Counted from the first letter of the stretch, positions 51,556 to 62,257 are shown. The stretch: DNA of 64,000 bases from Candidatus Sericytochromatia bacterium S15B-MN24 CBMW_12 (GCA_002083825.1 DAZV01000026.1:62001-126000); one strand, 5' to 3'. The notes: generated by a model from the letters alone, not told the origin. Made by a program: numbers and translations.

Positions 51556-52794
51556 CTAGCCGAAAATTTCCTTCACGGTCGATATTCCCGCCACCAGCGC
51601 ATCGACTTCCGCGCGGGTGTTGTAGAAGGCGAAGGAAGCCCTGGCGGTCGCGGGCACCCCCATCCGCTTCATGACCGGCTGGGCGCAGTGATGCCCAGCT
51701 CTCACGGCGATCCCCTCCTGATCCAGGATGGTCCCGATGTCATGCGGGTGCACGCCGTCGATCACGAAGCTCAGCACCGCGGCCTTCTCCGGGGCGGTTC
51801 CGATGATCGTCACGCCGGGAATGGCGCCGACGCGCTCGGTGGCGTAGGCCAGCAACTCATGCTCGTAGGCTGCGATCGCGTCCAGACCGATCGCTTGGAG
51901 GTAGTCGATGGCGGCGCCCAGGGCGATCGCCGCGGCGATCGGAGGCGTTCCCGCCTCGAACTTGTGGGGAATGGCGTTGTAGGTGGTCTTCTCGAAGCTC
52001 ACCGAGAGAATCATGTCGCCGCCGCCCTGCCATGGCTTCATCTTCTCCAGCAGCTCCGCCTTGCCGTAAAGGATGCCTATTCCGGTGGGACCGCACATCT
52101 TGTGGCCCGAGAAGGTGTAGAAGTCCGCATCGAGCTCCTGGACGTTCACGCGCATGTGAGGGGCGGCCTGCGCGCCGTCCACCAGCACCGGAACCCCTCG
52201 CTCGTGCGCGAGCCGGATGATCTCGCCGACCGGGTTGACGGTCCCCAGGGCGTTCGAAACGTGAGTGACGGAAACGAATTTGGTCCGCTCATTGAGAAGC
52301 TCGCGGTAGGCGTCCATGTCCAGCACGCCGCGGTCATCCATGGGGATCACCCGGATCACGCAGCCCTTATCCTCGCAGAGCATCTGCCAGGGGACGATGT
52401 TGGCATGGTGCTCGAGCGCCGAGAGGATGATCTCGTCGCCAGCGCCGAGGAAGGAGCGGCCGTAGCCATGGGCGACCAGGTTGATGGCCTCGGTGGTGCC
52501 GCGCGTGAAGACGATCTCGCGATCCTCCTTGGCTCCGATCAGCTCCCGGACCTTGCGGCGCACGCCTTCGTAGGCGGTCGTGGCCTCCTGGCTCAAGGTA
52601 TGGACTCCCCGGTGCACGTTGGCATGCTCGTGGGTCTGGTACTGGACCAGCCGGTCGATCACGACCTGGGGCATCTGGCTGGAGGCCGCGGAGTCCAGGA
52701 AGATCAGGGGGCTGCCGTTGACCTGACGGCCGAGGATCGGGAAGTCCCGGCGAATCGCCGCGACGTCGAAAGGAGTTTGAAGCGCAGTCGTCAT
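51556..52794 (-). CDS. sufS: Cysteine desulfurase SufS
   Basis: 412 residues from the ATG at 52794 (AAGAAGGGA upstream; an upstream start at 52818 is possible). PLP lysine 232 in TFSGHKMCGPTGIG and the active Cys370 in VRAGHHCAQPVMK. SufS removes sulfur from cysteine for cluster assembly. It partners with the adjacent SufU. Confidence 0.95.
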   Translation of the reverse strand: MTTALQTPFDVAAIRRDFPILGRQVNGSPLIFLDSAASSQMPQVVIDRLVQYQTHEHANVHRGVHTLSQEATTAYEGVRRKVRELIGAKEDREIVFTRGTTEAINLVAHGYGRSFLGAGDEIILSALEHHANIVPWQMLCEDKGCVIRVIPMDDRGVLDMDAYRELLNERTKFVSVTHVSNALGTVNPVGEIIRLAHERGVPVLVDGAQAAPHMRVNVQELDADFYTFSGHKMCGPTGIGILYGKAELLEKMKPWQGGGDMILSVSFEKTTYNAIPHKFEAGTPPIAAAIALGAAIDYLQAIGLDAIAAYEHELLAYATERVGAIPGVTIIGTAPEKAAVLSFVIDGVHPHDIGTILDQEGIAVRAGHHCAQPVMKRMGVPATARASFAFYNTRAEVDALVAGISTVKEIFG

Positions 52795-52807
52795 CTGGCG
52801 TCCCTTC

Positions 52808-54190
52808 TTACTCGGCACCGGGCACCGAGGCCATGACCCGGGTGCTCAGCGCATCGCGCAGCGACGCGAGGGGAATCCTCTCGATCACTTCCGCCGCGAA
52901 GGCGTAGGTGAGCAGATTGCGCGCCGCGCGCGAACTGAGCCCGCGGCTCACCAGGTAAAAGACCTCCTCGGGATCGAGCTGACCCACCGTGGCTCCGTGT
53001 GCGCAGCGCACGTCGTCGGCGAAGATCTCGAGCTGGGGCTTGGTATCGATCTTGGCCTTCTCCGAGAGCAGCAGGTTGCGGTTCTGCTGCGACGAATTGG
53101 TCGCCTGGGCGCCCTGACGGACCAGGATCTTGCCGTTGAAGATTCCGCGGCCGTTGGCGTCGATCACGCACTTCTGCACCTGCCGGCTCTTGCCCTGGGG
53201 CTTGGCGTGATCGATGGTCGAGTGCACGTCGCCGAGCTGGTCCTTCCCGATGAATAGCAGGCCGTTGAGCATGGTGTCCATGCCCTCGCCATCCTGGACG
53301 ATGACCGGTTCGAAGCGCGAGAAGCGTCCCCCCAGCGTCACGGCGTCTTGATGATAGGTCGCGGCGTTGGCGAGCTGCGCCACGCTCCGGGCGATGTGGA
53401 AGGCCTCGCGGCTCTCCCGCTGCAGGCGGACATGGGTGACCGTGGCGTCTTCGGCGATAGCCAACTCGGTGACGGCGTTGGTGAAGACCGTTCCCTCTCC
53501 GAGGGTCACGTAGTCCTCGACGAGCGTGAGGGACGCGCCCGCCTCGGCGACCACGAGCACGCGCGGGCTGACGGCCAGGGGGCGCTCACCCGCCACGCCG
53601 ACGAACAAGAGATGAATCGGAGCCGCCACCGCGGTCTGACGCTGGACCAGCACGAGCGCTCCGTCCGCGGCCAGGGCGGAGTTGAGCGACGGGAAGGCCC
53701 CATTGCCCGCAATGCGGCCCAGGTAGCGTTCGACGCGCTCCGCTTGGGCTCCGGATCCCGGCGATTCGGCATCTTGAAGCGAGGTCACGCTGACGCCGGT
53801 CGGCAGACCCGAGACGTTCGAAAGGTGCGGGGCATAGAGCCCGTTCACGAAGACCAGGCGGCTGGTGCCGGCTTCCGGCAGCAGGAAGGCGGCGATCGCT
53901 TCGGCCGTGACGGCGGGGAGCTCGGTCGCCGGAACGAAGCTGAACGTTCTGAGATCCTTCAAGTTGGCGAAACGCCAGTCCTCGTCGCGAACGGTGGGTA
54001 GTTTCAGCGTCTCGAGACGGGCCGCCGCTTCCTTGCGAAGGCGTGCGAACGACGCCGGGCGTGCGTCCGGGAGCGCGTCGCGGCCTTCGATCAGCGAGTC
54101 CAGGAAGGCCTCGTGAGCGGGCGCGCCGGCTTGATTGACCGCGGGATCCCCGGTGGGAAGCCGGTGGGAGGTCGGGACTTCGATCGTCAT
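52808..54190 (-). CDS. sufD: Fe-S assembly protein SufD
   Basis: 460 residues. The C-terminal beta-helix segment is typical (HSTIDHAKPQGKSRQVQKCV, DDVRCAHGATVGQLDPEEVF, YLVSRGLSSRAARNLLTYAF). SufD forms the SufBC2D scaffold with SufB and the ATPase SufC. Spacing to sufC is 10 bp. Confidence 0.94.
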   Translation of the reverse strand: MTIEVPTSHRLPTGDPAVNQAGAPAHEAFLDSLIEGRDALPDARPASFARLRKEAAARLETLKLPTVRDEDWRFANLKDLRTFSFVPATELPAVTAEAIAAFLLPEAGTSRLVFVNGLYAPHLSNVSGLPTGVSVTSLQDAESPGSGAQAERVERYLGRIAGNGAFPSLNSALAADGALVLVQRQTAVAAPIHLLFVGVAGERPLAVSPRVLVVAEAGASLTLVEDYVTLGEGTVFTNAVTELAIAEDATVTHVRLQRESREAFHIARSVAQLANAATYHQDAVTLGGRFSRFEPVIVQDGEGMDTMLNGLLFIGKDQLGDVHSTIDHAKPQGKSRQVQKCVIDANGRGIFNGKILVRQGAQATNSSQQNRNLLLSEKAKIDTKPQLEIFADDVRCAHGATVGQLDPEEVFYLVSRGLSSRAARNLLTYAFAAEVIERIPLASLRDALSTRVMASVPGAE

Positions 54191-54200
54191 GACACCCTCC

Positions 54201-54985
<785 letters not shown>

Positions 54986-54986
<1 letters not shown>

Positions 54987-56425
54987 TAGCCGACACTCCC
55001 TTCGAGCTTGAGGCCCAGCAGCTTGGTCGCCTCGACGGCGAACTCCATCGGCAGCTGGGTGAAAACGTCCTTGCAGAAACCGTTGATGATCATCGAGATG
55101 GCTTCTTCCGCGCCGATGCCGCGTTGGGCGAAGTAGAACATCTGCTCCTCGCCGATCTTGGAGGTGGAAGCCTCGTGTTCCACCCGCGCCGTGGGGTTGC
55201 CCACCTCGATGTAGGGGAAGGTATTCGCCTGGCAGTTCGGCCCGATCAGCATCGAGTCGCACTGCGAGTAGTTTCGCGCTCCCTGGGCCTTGGGGCCGAT
55301 TTTGACCAGTCCGCGATAGGAGTTGTTTGACGCTCCCGCGGAGATGCCCTTGGAGATGATGGTGCTGCGGGTGTTGCGGCCGATGTGGATCATCTTGGTC
55401 CCGGTATCGGCCTGCTGCTTGTGGTTGGTGAGGGCCACCGAGTAGAACTCGCCGACCGAGTTATCTCCGAGGAGCACGCAACTGGGATACTTCCAGGTGA
55501 TGGCCGAGCCGGTCTCCACCTGGGTCCAGGAGATCTTGGAGTTGCGTCCCTTGCAGAGGCCGCGCTTGGTGACGAAGTTGAAGATGCCGCCGACGCCGTT
55601 CTCGTCGCCGGCGTACCAGTTCTGGACGGTGGAGTACTTGATGTCCGCGTCGTCGAGGGCGACGAGTTCGACCACCGCCGCGTGAAGCTGGTTGGTGTCG
55701 AACTTGGGGGCGGTGCAGCCCTCCAGGTAGCTGACTTGGGCGCCTTCCTCGGCGACGATGAGCGTGCGTTCGAACTGGCCCGACTCTTCGTTGTTGATCC
55801 GGAAGTAGGTGCTGAGTTCCATCGGGCAGGTGACGCCCTTGGGGATGAAGCAGAAGGATCCGTCGGTGAAGACTGCCGAGTTGAGGGCGGCGTAGAAGTT
55901 ATCGCTGAAGGGGACGACCGATCCGATGTACGCGCGGACGAGATCCGGGTACTTCTGGATGGCCTCCGAGATGGAGCAGAAGATGACTCCCGCTTCGGCG
56001 AGCTTCGCCTTGAAGGTGGTGGTGACCGAGACGGAGTCGAAGACCACGTCGACGGCCACGTTGGCCAGCATCTTCTGCTCGGAGAGGGGGATGCCCAGCT
56101 TTTCGAAGGTGCGGAGCAGCTCGGGATCGACCTCGTCCAGGGAGTCGAGCTTGATCTTCTTCTTGGGGGCGGAGTAGTAGACGATGTCCTGGAAGTCGAT
56201 GGCGGGATATTCCACGTTGGGCCAGGTCGGCTCCTCCATGGTCAGCCAGTGACGATAGGCCTTCAGGCGGAAGTCGAGCATCCAGTCGGGCTCGTTCTTC
56301 TTGGCGGAAATGGCCCTGATGACGTCCTCGCTGAGACCCTTCGCGAAGGATTCGGTCTCGATCTCGGTGACGAATCCGTGCTGGTACGGCTGGCTGACGA
56401 CCGCATGCAACTGCGATGAACTCAT
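54986..56425 (-). CDS. sufB: Fe-S assembly protein SufB
   Basis: 479 residues from the ATG at 56425 (GAGGAG upstream; an in-frame ATG at 56482 is possible). Family segments include [40 protein letters not shown] text and the C-terminal [20 protein letters not shown]. SufB is the cluster-building half of the scaffold. First gene of the suf operon sufB-C-D-S-U-nfu-rrf2-sufA. Confidence 0.96.
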
Positions 56426-56600
56426 GCTCAAGCTCCTCGGAACTTCGACGTTCCCTTCGGACGGGCGACTCCCGTTTGTCATGCGCCGCGGATGTGGGCG
56501 GGGATTCGGGTGCAACCAATCCAGACTAAAATGGTCTGATTTATATCCTTCAATTTACGCCAGATCCGGGGAGGCTGTCAATCACACTGTGGCGCGGGGG
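56426..56600 (-). promoter_or_regulatory. suf operon promoter with IscR-type operator candidate
   Basis: Reverse strand TTGACA (56581-56576), 18-bp spacer, TAAATT (56557-56552). CAGAC-N7-GTCTG at 56522-56538 matches 14 of 17 positions of the E. coli IscR type 1 core YYGACTRWWWYAGTCRR, just downstream of the predicted start of transcription. Confidence 0.6.
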
Positions 56601-56609
56601 TGGGATAAG

Positions 56610-56647
56610 CGAGCGGGGGGGACGGGTTTCCCCGTCCCCCCCGCTCG
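56610..56647. terminator. Terminator of the ffh-rpsP-khpA operon
   Basis: GAGCGGGGGGGACGGG (56611-56626) pairs perfectly with CCCGTCCCCCCCGCTC (56631-56646) around TTTC. It is 10 bp beyond the khpA stop. The T-richer flank is on the forward side. Confidence 0.75.
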
Positions 56648-56656
56648 TTGTTTGGA

Positions 56657-56890
56657 TTACTCCGTGACGAGATCCAGGCTCACCTGCTCCTGCCGCTTGG
56701 CGGCAGCAGCCTTGAGGACCGTCCGGACCGCTTGAATGGTCCGACCTTGTTTCCCGATGACCTTGCCTACGTCGGAAGGATCGACCTGGACCAAGATCCG
56801 GGTGCGATCGCCTTCGTCGGAACGCGTGATTACCAGGGCCTCAGGGTGTGAGACCAGGGCCTTCAGAATGGTTTCTGCAACGGCCTGCAT
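56657..56890 (-). CDS. khpA: KH-domain RNA-binding protein KhpA
   Basis: 77 residues, a single KH domain with the RNA-binding loop VGKVIGKQGRTIQAVRTVLK. KhpA works with a Jag/KhpB partner in RNA regulation of growth and division. The usual neighbour of rpsP; 9 bp separate them. Confidence 0.93.
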   Translation of the reverse strand: MQAVAETILKALVSHPEALVITRSDEGDRTRILVQVDPSDVGKVIGKQGRTIQAVRTVLKAAAAKRQEQVSLDLVTE

Positions 56891-56899
56891 GGAACCCTC

Positions 56900-57154
56900 T
56901 TACTTCGACGCCTCGAGCGTTGCGGCTGCACGACGCATCAACTCGCGCACGGTGTCACTGGGCTGGGCGCCGCGCTGGATCCACTTCTGGGCTGCTTCCG
57001 CGTTGATGCGGATCTCGGCGGGTTGCTTCTGGGGATCGTAGAACCCGATCTCCTCGATGGGGGCGCCATCGCGCCGATCCCGTCCGTCGATGACGACCAC
57101 CCGGTACTTGGGGGCCTTCTTCTGACCGAACCGCTTCAAACGAATCTTGACCAT
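56900..57154 (-). CDS. rpsP: 30S ribosomal protein S16
   Basis: 84 residues. The canonical start [20 protein letters not shown] and the [15 protein letters not shown] segment are standard. AGGAGGT precedes the ATG. Operon ffh-rpsP-khpA. Confidence 0.97.
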   Translation of the reverse strand: MVKIRLKRFGQKKAPKYRVVVIDGRDRRDGAPIEEIGFYDPQKQPAEIRINAEAAQKWIQRGAQPSDTVRELMRRAAATLEASK

Positions 57155-57181
57155 TCTGATTTCACCTCCTGTGAGGGGGGA

Positions 57182-58642
57182 CTACTTTTTCTTCTTCGGG
57201 GGGAAGGGGCCACCGGCCCCGGGGCCACGGCCCCCCATTCCGCCACCGAGCCCCGGAAGGCCCGGAAATCCGCCACCAAAGCCTCCGCCCTGCGGAGTGT
57301 TCCGCATCGATTTGGGCATCCGCTTCATCATGTTCTTCTGGAAGCCCGAGAGCTCCTTGAACATCTTACGCATGTTCTGGAAGTCCTTGAGCATCTTGTT
57401 GACTTCCTGTACCGAGGTCCCCGATCCCTTGGCGATCCGCCGCTTTCGCGACATATCGAGCATCTCGGGACGCCGGCGCTCCTTGACCGTCATCGAGTTG
57501 ATGATGGTCTCGAACTTCTTGAGGTGCTTCTGCCCCTCCTGGATCTGATCCTTCTCGATCTTCACCCCCAGCATGTTGCCGATGGGGAGCATGGTCAGGA
57601 TCTGTTCCAGCGATCCAATCTTGCTGACTTGCTTCATCTGGTTGAGAAAGTCCTCGAGGTTGAACTCGGCCTTCAGGAACTTCTGTTCCAGAGCCTGAGC
57701 TTCCTTCTCGTCGATGACTTCCTGGGCCTTCTCGATCAGCGAGAGAATGTCGCCCATCCCGAGGATGCGGGTGGCAATCCGGTCCGGATGGAAGGGTTCC
57801 AACGCGTCCAGCTTCTCACCGGTAGCCGCGAACTTGATCGGTCGGCCGGTGACGCTCTTGACCGAGAGGGCGGCTCCCCCGCGGGTGTCGCCGTCGAGCT
57901 TGGTGAGCACCACTCCCGTGATGTTGAGAAGCTCGTGGAAGCTCTTGGCGATCTGGACGGCGTCCTGACCGGTCATGGCGTCCACCACCAGCAGAATTTC
58001 CTGCGGGTTCAGAGTCGTCTTGAGGCGCTGGATCTCATCCATCATCTCGGCGTCGACGTGGAGGCGGCCCGCCGTGTCGACGATCAGGTAGTTCCGGCCA
58101 TCGCGCTTGGCCTCTTCGACGGCCCTCAGGGCGATCCCCACCGGGTCGGTCGAGCCTTCCTCGGAGTAGACGGGGACGTCAATCTGCTTGCCTAGCACCT
58201 CGAGCTGCTTGACGGCGGCAGGACGGTAGACGTCACACGCCACCAGAAGCGGGCGCAGGCCCTGCTTGCGGATGGTGAGGGCCAGCTTGGCCGAAGTGGT
58301 GGTCTTGCCCGAACCCTGCAGACCCGCCATCAGGATGATCGTCAGGCCGTTGGGGTTGCGCTCCAGGGGCGCTCGCTCACCACCCAGCAACTCCACCAGC
58401 TCGTCGTTGACGATCTTGATGAACTGCTGGCCAGGATTGAGCCCTTGCGTGACTTCCACGCCCAGGGCTTTTTCCTTGACCTTGACGACGAAGTCCTTGA
58501 CCACGGCCAAGGATACGTCGGCTTCCAGGAGCGCACGCCGAACTTCGCGCAGGGCCTCGGAGATGTTCTCCTCAGAGATCTTCCCCTGACCGCGGAGCCG
58601 TTTGAAAACGTCCTGAAGTTTGTCGCTGAGTGACTCGAACAT
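57182..58642 (-). CDS. ffh: Signal recognition particle protein Ffh
   Basis: 486 residues. N domain, then the G domain with MAGLQGSGKTTTSAKLAL, VDTAGRLHVDAE and LTKLDGDTRGGAALS. The Met-rich M domain runs from about 330 and contains SRKRRIAKGSGTSVQEVNKM. The last 40 residues are Gly/Pro-rich with a Lys end, as in several lineages. Ffh with 4.5S RNA takes nascent membrane proteins to FtsY. No 4.5S RNA gene was seen in the window. Confidence 0.97.
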   Translation of the reverse strand: MFESLSDKLQDVFKRLRGQGKISEENISEALREVRRALLEADVSLAVVKDFVVKVKEKALGVEVTQGLNPGQQFIKIVNDELVELLGGERAPLERNPNGLTIILMAGLQGSGKTTTSAKLALTIRKQGLRPLLVACDVYRPAAVKQLEVLGKQIDVPVYSEEGSTDPVGIALRAVEEAKRDGRNYLIVDTAGRLHVDAEMMDEIQRLKTTLNPQEILLVVDAMTGQDAVQIAKSFHELLNITGVVLTKLDGDTRGGAALSVKSVTGRPIKFAATGEKLDALEPFHPDRIATRILGMGDILSLIEKAQEVIDEKEAQALEQKFLKAEFNLEDFLNQMKQVSKIGSLEQILTMLPIGNMLGVKIEKDQIQEGQKHLKKFETIINSMTVKERRRPEMLDMSRKRRIAKGSGTSVQEVNKMLKDFQNMRKMFKELSGFQKNMMKRMPKSMRNTPQGGGFGGGFPGLPGLGGGMGGRGPGAGGPFPPKKKK

Positions 58643-58787
58643 GCCGCCTCGGGGGGTACCCTTCGCAAGGGGCGGGGAACCCGCGCCATCGTAACCAGCC
58701 GATAAAATCCGGGGGGACAGGCCAGGCCGATGACGGCCGAGCCTATTTAGCCCAGACTTAACATTCTAGTCGAGTTCCCAGGCGGAG

Positions 58788-59831
58788 TCAATCGAGGTTA
58801 TCGAGGCCGCCCCAGCCGGAATCCGGGGTTTTGGGCCGCGAAGGGGCGATCGCGTCGCTGTAGGCAAAGGCCAGGAAGCCCTTTGAGACCTTGGCGGTCA
58901 CGTGAAGCGCGTTCGTGGTGACCTTATCGAGGGTCTCCCAGCCCCGGGGTGGGGTCGGGGGGTCGAGGAGACGAAAGTCGATGGGGGCGATAGCGTCCGT
59001 TCGCTTCACCCTGCTGGGCCAGTAGCTCTCGCTCACTTCCAGGAGCCGGTCGGCATGTTTGTTCGAGTAAGCGGCGAGCGCCTTGGCGGCATCCTTGGCG
59101 GTGTGGACCTTGGCGGGATCGGCCTCCCGAATCGCCATGACCCAGTTTCCCGCCCCCGCTTTTTGCTGCTTGGATAGGCGGTTGCTCACCCAGGCCTCGT
59201 AGTAATGATGGTAGTTGCCGGCGAGGATCTTCAGCTTGGGGAGGCTGAAGCCCACGCCCAGGATCTGGCGCAGCCGGAAGGGTCGGGTGTGCAGGGGTTG
59301 GCCCAGGTCTTCCAGGTAGTGAAGGGAGCGGGCCAGAAAGCGGAAGCCCCAGTAGGCATCGCCCTTGGCGAAGGCCAGTTTCGCCAGCTGGTAGAAGGTT
59401 TCGGCGCGCTCGTGAGCGATTCCCACCTGGACCACGCCCTTCAGGTAGTGATAGCGCTGGTGGCGATAGCCTTTGCTGCCGCCGGCCAGGTCCTGAAAGG
59501 GGGAAAGGTCCAGTCCTTCGTCCATGCCCCAGTTGGGTTCGTCGACGTACCGGAGAAGGATTTCGCGAGCCGTGGTCTTCTCGCCCACGAGGCGGTCGAT
59601 GTAGATCGGCTGGAATTCCGGGGCGTAGGCCGATCTATCCGCCTCCGTGTAGCTGTAGGGAGTGACCTCGATCTGCCGGAATTGAGGGTTGGAGAGCCAG
59701 GGGGTGTCGCCGAGGATCTCGCGGGTGAGCAAGCGGTGATCGCTCCACGCATGCGCCGGGAAGGCCAGCGCGCCGATCAGCAGGGCGCTCGACGCGGTGA
59801 TGGAAAGGGTTTTGGCAAGAGCGGGGTTCAT
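58788..59831 (-). CDS. Secreted zinc phospholipase C / P1 nuclease-like protein
   Basis: 347 residues. The signal peptide ends in LAFPAHA, and the predicted mature protein starts WSDHRLLTREIL. An N-terminal Trp that ligates zinc is a feature of B. cereus PLC and P1 nuclease. The motif RSLHYLEDLGQPLHT supplies His/Glu/Asp/His zinc ligands (HYxEDxxQPLH), and NYHHYYEAWVSN supplies more. Substrate (lipid or nucleic acid) cannot be fixed. Confidence 0.8.
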   Translation of the reverse strand: MNPALAKTLSITASSALLIGALAFPAHAWSDHRLLTREILGDTPWLSNPQFRQIEVTPYSYTEADRSAYAPEFQPIYIDRLVGEKTTAREILLRYVDEPNWGMDEGLDLSPFQDLAGGSKGYRHQRYHYLKGVVQVGIAHERAETFYQLAKLAFAKGDAYWGFRFLARSLHYLEDLGQPLHTRPFRLRQILGVGFSLPKLKILAGNYHHYYEAWVSNRLSKQQKAGAGNWVMAIREADPAKVHTAKDAAKALAAYSNKHADRLLEVSESYWPSRVKRTDAIAPIDFRLLDPPTPPRGWETLDKVTTNALHVTAKVSKGFLAFAYSDAIAPSRPKTPDSGWGGLDNLD

Positions 59832-60058
59832 GGCGCGCTTCTTATACCCAGACTCGCTTGGTTTACTCGCTGACCGGCCCTGTGGTTCCTCATTTTGGCT
59901 TTCGTCGCGCCCTCCGTCGCGACCTGCTAGAATCAGCCAAGCGGGTCGTTTCCTCGTGCCCTCGGCTCTTTCCGCTTTTTCGGGGGATGTTCGGGGGATG
60001 GCGGGAACTTTCGGACGCGAGAGCCGTCCAAGAGACCAGGGCGGAGGAAAGGGTCTAC
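59832..60058. promoter_or_regulatory. Divergent PLC-like / ECF sigma control region
   Basis: Contains GGAGGAAAGGG (60042-60052) as ribosome binding site for the sigma gene. In-frame starts further upstream (ATG 59987, 59858) are possible. I see no clear -35/-10 or ECF-type autoregulatory element. Confidence 0.35.
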
Positions 60059-60634
60059 GTGGCCGACGAGCGCCAACTCATCGAACGATTTCAGCAAGGC
60101 GATCAGGCGGCGGCGCAGGCGATCTTTCGCCTCTATCATCCGGCGATTCACAACCTGGTCTATCGCATGCTGGGCGGGTCTTCCGAGGTCGAGGACTGCG
60201 TTCAGGAGGTTTTCCTGAGGGCCTTCCGGGGTTTGAAGGGGTTTCGCGGGGAATCGTCGCTCAAGACCTGGCTCTACCGGATAGCGACCAACACCTGCCT
60301 CAACGTCCTCGACAAGGCGAAGCGACAAGGTCCGACCGACTCCCTGGACGCGGGGGCTTTCGAAGAAGGGCTGGTCACGCTGGGAGATACCCTGGCGAGT
60401 TCCGAGCGGGGCCCCGAGGCCCGGGTCATGGGGGCGGAACTGGACGAGGCGATTCAGGCGGCGCTCTCCAAGCTCGCCCCGGAGTTTCGAACGGCACTCG
60501 TGCTGCGGGACGTCGAGGGAATGTCCTACGAGGAAGTCGCTTCCGCCACCGGAGTGGCCTTGGGTACGGTCAAGAGCCGCATCGCCCGCGCACGGTCGCA
60601 GGCCGTGCGCTGGTTGAAGGACTATCTGAACTAG
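60059..60634 (+). CDS. ECF-family RNA polymerase sigma factor (SigE/RpoE type)
   Basis: 191 residues from the GTG at 60059, standard ECF length. Region 2 (AIFRLYHPAIHNLVYRMLGG, VEDCVQEVFLRAFRGLKGFR, SLKTWLYRIATNTCLNVLDK) and region 4 (SYEEVASATGVALGTVKSRI) are complete. The next genes are an anti-sigma factor, an RseB-like protein and HtrA, so this is an envelope-stress sigma. A repeat cluster follows the stop. Confidence 0.92.
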   Translation: MADERQLIERFQQGDQAAAQAIFRLYHPAIHNLVYRMLGGSSEVEDCVQEVFLRAFRGLKGFRGESSLKTWLYRIATNTCLNVLDKAKRQGPTDSLDAGAFEEGLVTLGDTLASSERGPEARVMGAELDEAIQAALSKLAPEFRTALVLRDVEGMSYEEVASATGVALGTVKSRIARARSQAVRWLKDYLN

Positions 60635-60705
60635 CGCCCGCGGCTGCAAAAGCGCCCGCGGCTGAAATTGAAGAACGCGGCTGCAAAAGCGCCCGCGGCT
60701 GCAAA
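60633..60705 (+). repeat. AGCGCCCGCGGCTGCAAA repeat cluster
   Basis: 18-bp units at 60633 and 60688 are identical; 60651 and 60674 are degenerate. The first starts within the TAG stop of the sigma gene. Core AGCGCCCGCGGCT is the reverse complement of AGCCGCGGGCGCT in the 45951 array. Confidence 0.8.
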
Positions 60706-60812
60706 AGCGAGAGAGAGATGGTGGTTAGTCCCAATCGACGGGATGCATTTTCGGCTCTCGCCGAGCTGAGGAAACGATGATGGCTATCGGTAGGGGTCAA
60801 AAGGAGGATTCC

Positions 60813-61280
60813 ATGCCCCAGAACTGCGAGGGGTGTCGCTCTCAGCTCTCGGCTTACGCCGACGGAGCCCTGATCATGGACGAGATCCGCACGGTTCACG
60901 CTCATCTGATCGGCTGCTCGCGTTGCGCGGAGGAACTCGCGGATCTCATGGTGGTGATGCACGCGGTCGCGGCCTTGCCGGTCGTTTCGCCGCAGAACGA
61001 CCCATGGGCGGCGATTTGCTTTCGCCTGAAACGCGAAGGCCTGCTCCGTAGCCGGCATTTTCCTCGAACCCGCTGGGTCGCGGCCGTGGCAGTGGGCGGC
61101 GGGGCGATCGCCCTCGGCTGGAACCTGCTCTTCCCCCCACCTCCGTCCCGCATGGCGGATCTCGACACCTACTGGCGCGAACACGCCTCCTTCTCCATGG
61201 AGTCCGAACCCATCATCCTCGGAGCTCCCGCCGTTCACGCCATCGAAGCCAACTATCAGTTGCAGGGAGAGCTGCCATGA
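60813..61280 (+). CDS. Zinc-finger anti-sigma factor (RseA/ChrR-like)
   Basis: 155 residues from the ATG at 60813, with AAGGAGG. The ZAS motif is His31-x3-Cys35-x2-Cys38 (HLIGCSRCAE), with an earlier pair in NCEGCRSQLSAY. A membrane helix lies near residues 87-107 (WVAAVAVGGGAIALGWNLLF). It should hold the upstream sigma factor at the membrane until proteolysis. Overlaps the next gene by 4 bp. Confidence 0.9.
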   Translation: MPQNCEGCRSQLSAYADGALIMDEIRTVHAHLIGCSRCAEELADLMVVMHAVAALPVVSPQNDPWAAICFRLKREGLLRSRHFPRTRWVAAVAVGGGAIALGWNLLFPPPPSRMADLDTYWREHASFSMESEPIILGAPAVHAIEANYQLQGELP

Positions 61281-62257
61281 GGGCGCTCGTACTCGGCGCG
61301 CTCGTCGTCGGGACGCTGGGCGGCCCCGCTTTCGCCGTCGATCCGAGCCTCGATGCCCTGGTGCGCTCGGGAGACGTTCCCTACCGGGGGATGCTGGTCA
61401 TCAACGGCGAGACGGTCGTCAAGGTGGTTCACGGAACCGGGGATCGCAAGCGCCAGGAGATCATGTCCCCGGGGCGGATGCATGGGGATCTGATCGTCGA
61501 CAACGGCAAGACCTTCTGGCACTTCTCCCCGCGCACGCAAAAAGTGGATCTTTCGCCTACCCGGCAATGGGGGGAGCGGATAGCCGACCGCCTGCGCCTT
61601 CTGACCCGGAACTACCGCTTGAAGATGGTGGGCTGCGAGATGGTCGCCGGACGCTCGGCGAACGTGGTCGAGCTTCGCTCCTCCCATCCGGATCGGGGTT
61701 CCCAGCGGCTCTGGTTGGATCAGGACCATGCGGTCCCCTTGCGGAGCGAGCGTCGAAACGCGCAGGGGCGTCTGGTCGAACGCAACGAGTTCCGGGAGAT
61801 CTCCTTCCCGGGGCAGGTGGATCCGAGCCAGTTCCTGCTGGAGTTGCCTGCGAACGTGGCCATCACCACCAGCGTTCGCTTGCTGGCCTCGGGGCGTACG
61901 CTGGCTGATTTCCACGATTCCCTGCCGTTCGCCGCCCGCCTTCCCGCCTATCTTCCCAGCGGATTCGAAGGCATGGATCTTCATCTCTTCGAGTCGAAGG
62001 GCGTCACGTCGCTTCACTGGAGGCTCTCGGACGGCCTGGCCACGCTTTCCCTGTTCATGACGGACCGGGACCACCATCCCGACTTGCCGACGGCGACAGC
62101 CGTCGCGCTCGCTCCGAATCGAGAGGCTCATCTCGTCGAGCAACCGGGCCGCCGAATGCTCTGCTGGACGGATCAACGTCTCGGCTATGCCATGGTGGGA
62201 GATCTCTCCCAGAGCGAACTCGTCAAGGTCGCGCGTTCCACCCTTTCGGACGAGTGA
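61277..62257 (+). CDS. MucB/RseB-like periplasmic regulator
   Basis: 326 residues with signal peptide ALVVGTLGGPAFA. A LolA-like first domain (PYRGMLVINGETVVKVVHGT, QRLWLDQDHAVPLRSERRNA) and a smaller second domain (LPAYLPSGFEGMDLHLFESK) match RseB/MucB, which shield RseA from cleavage. It overlaps the anti-sigma gene by 4 bp. Its presence completes a sigmaE-type module. Confidence 0.85.
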   Translation: MRALVLGALVVGTLGGPAFAVDPSLDALVRSGDVPYRGMLVINGETVVKVVHGTGDRKRQEIMSPGRMHGDLIVDNGKTFWHFSPRTQKVDLSPTRQWGERIADRLRLLTRNYRLKMVGCEMVAGRSANVVELRSSHPDRGSQRLWLDQDHAVPLRSERRNAQGRLVERNEFREISFPGQVDPSQFLLELPANVAITTSVRLLASGRTLADFHDSLPFAARLPAYLPSGFEGMDLHLFESKGVTSLHWRLSDGLATLSLFMTDRDHHPDLPTATAVALAPNREAHLVEQPGRRMLCWTDQRLGYAMVGDLSQSELVKVARSTLSDE

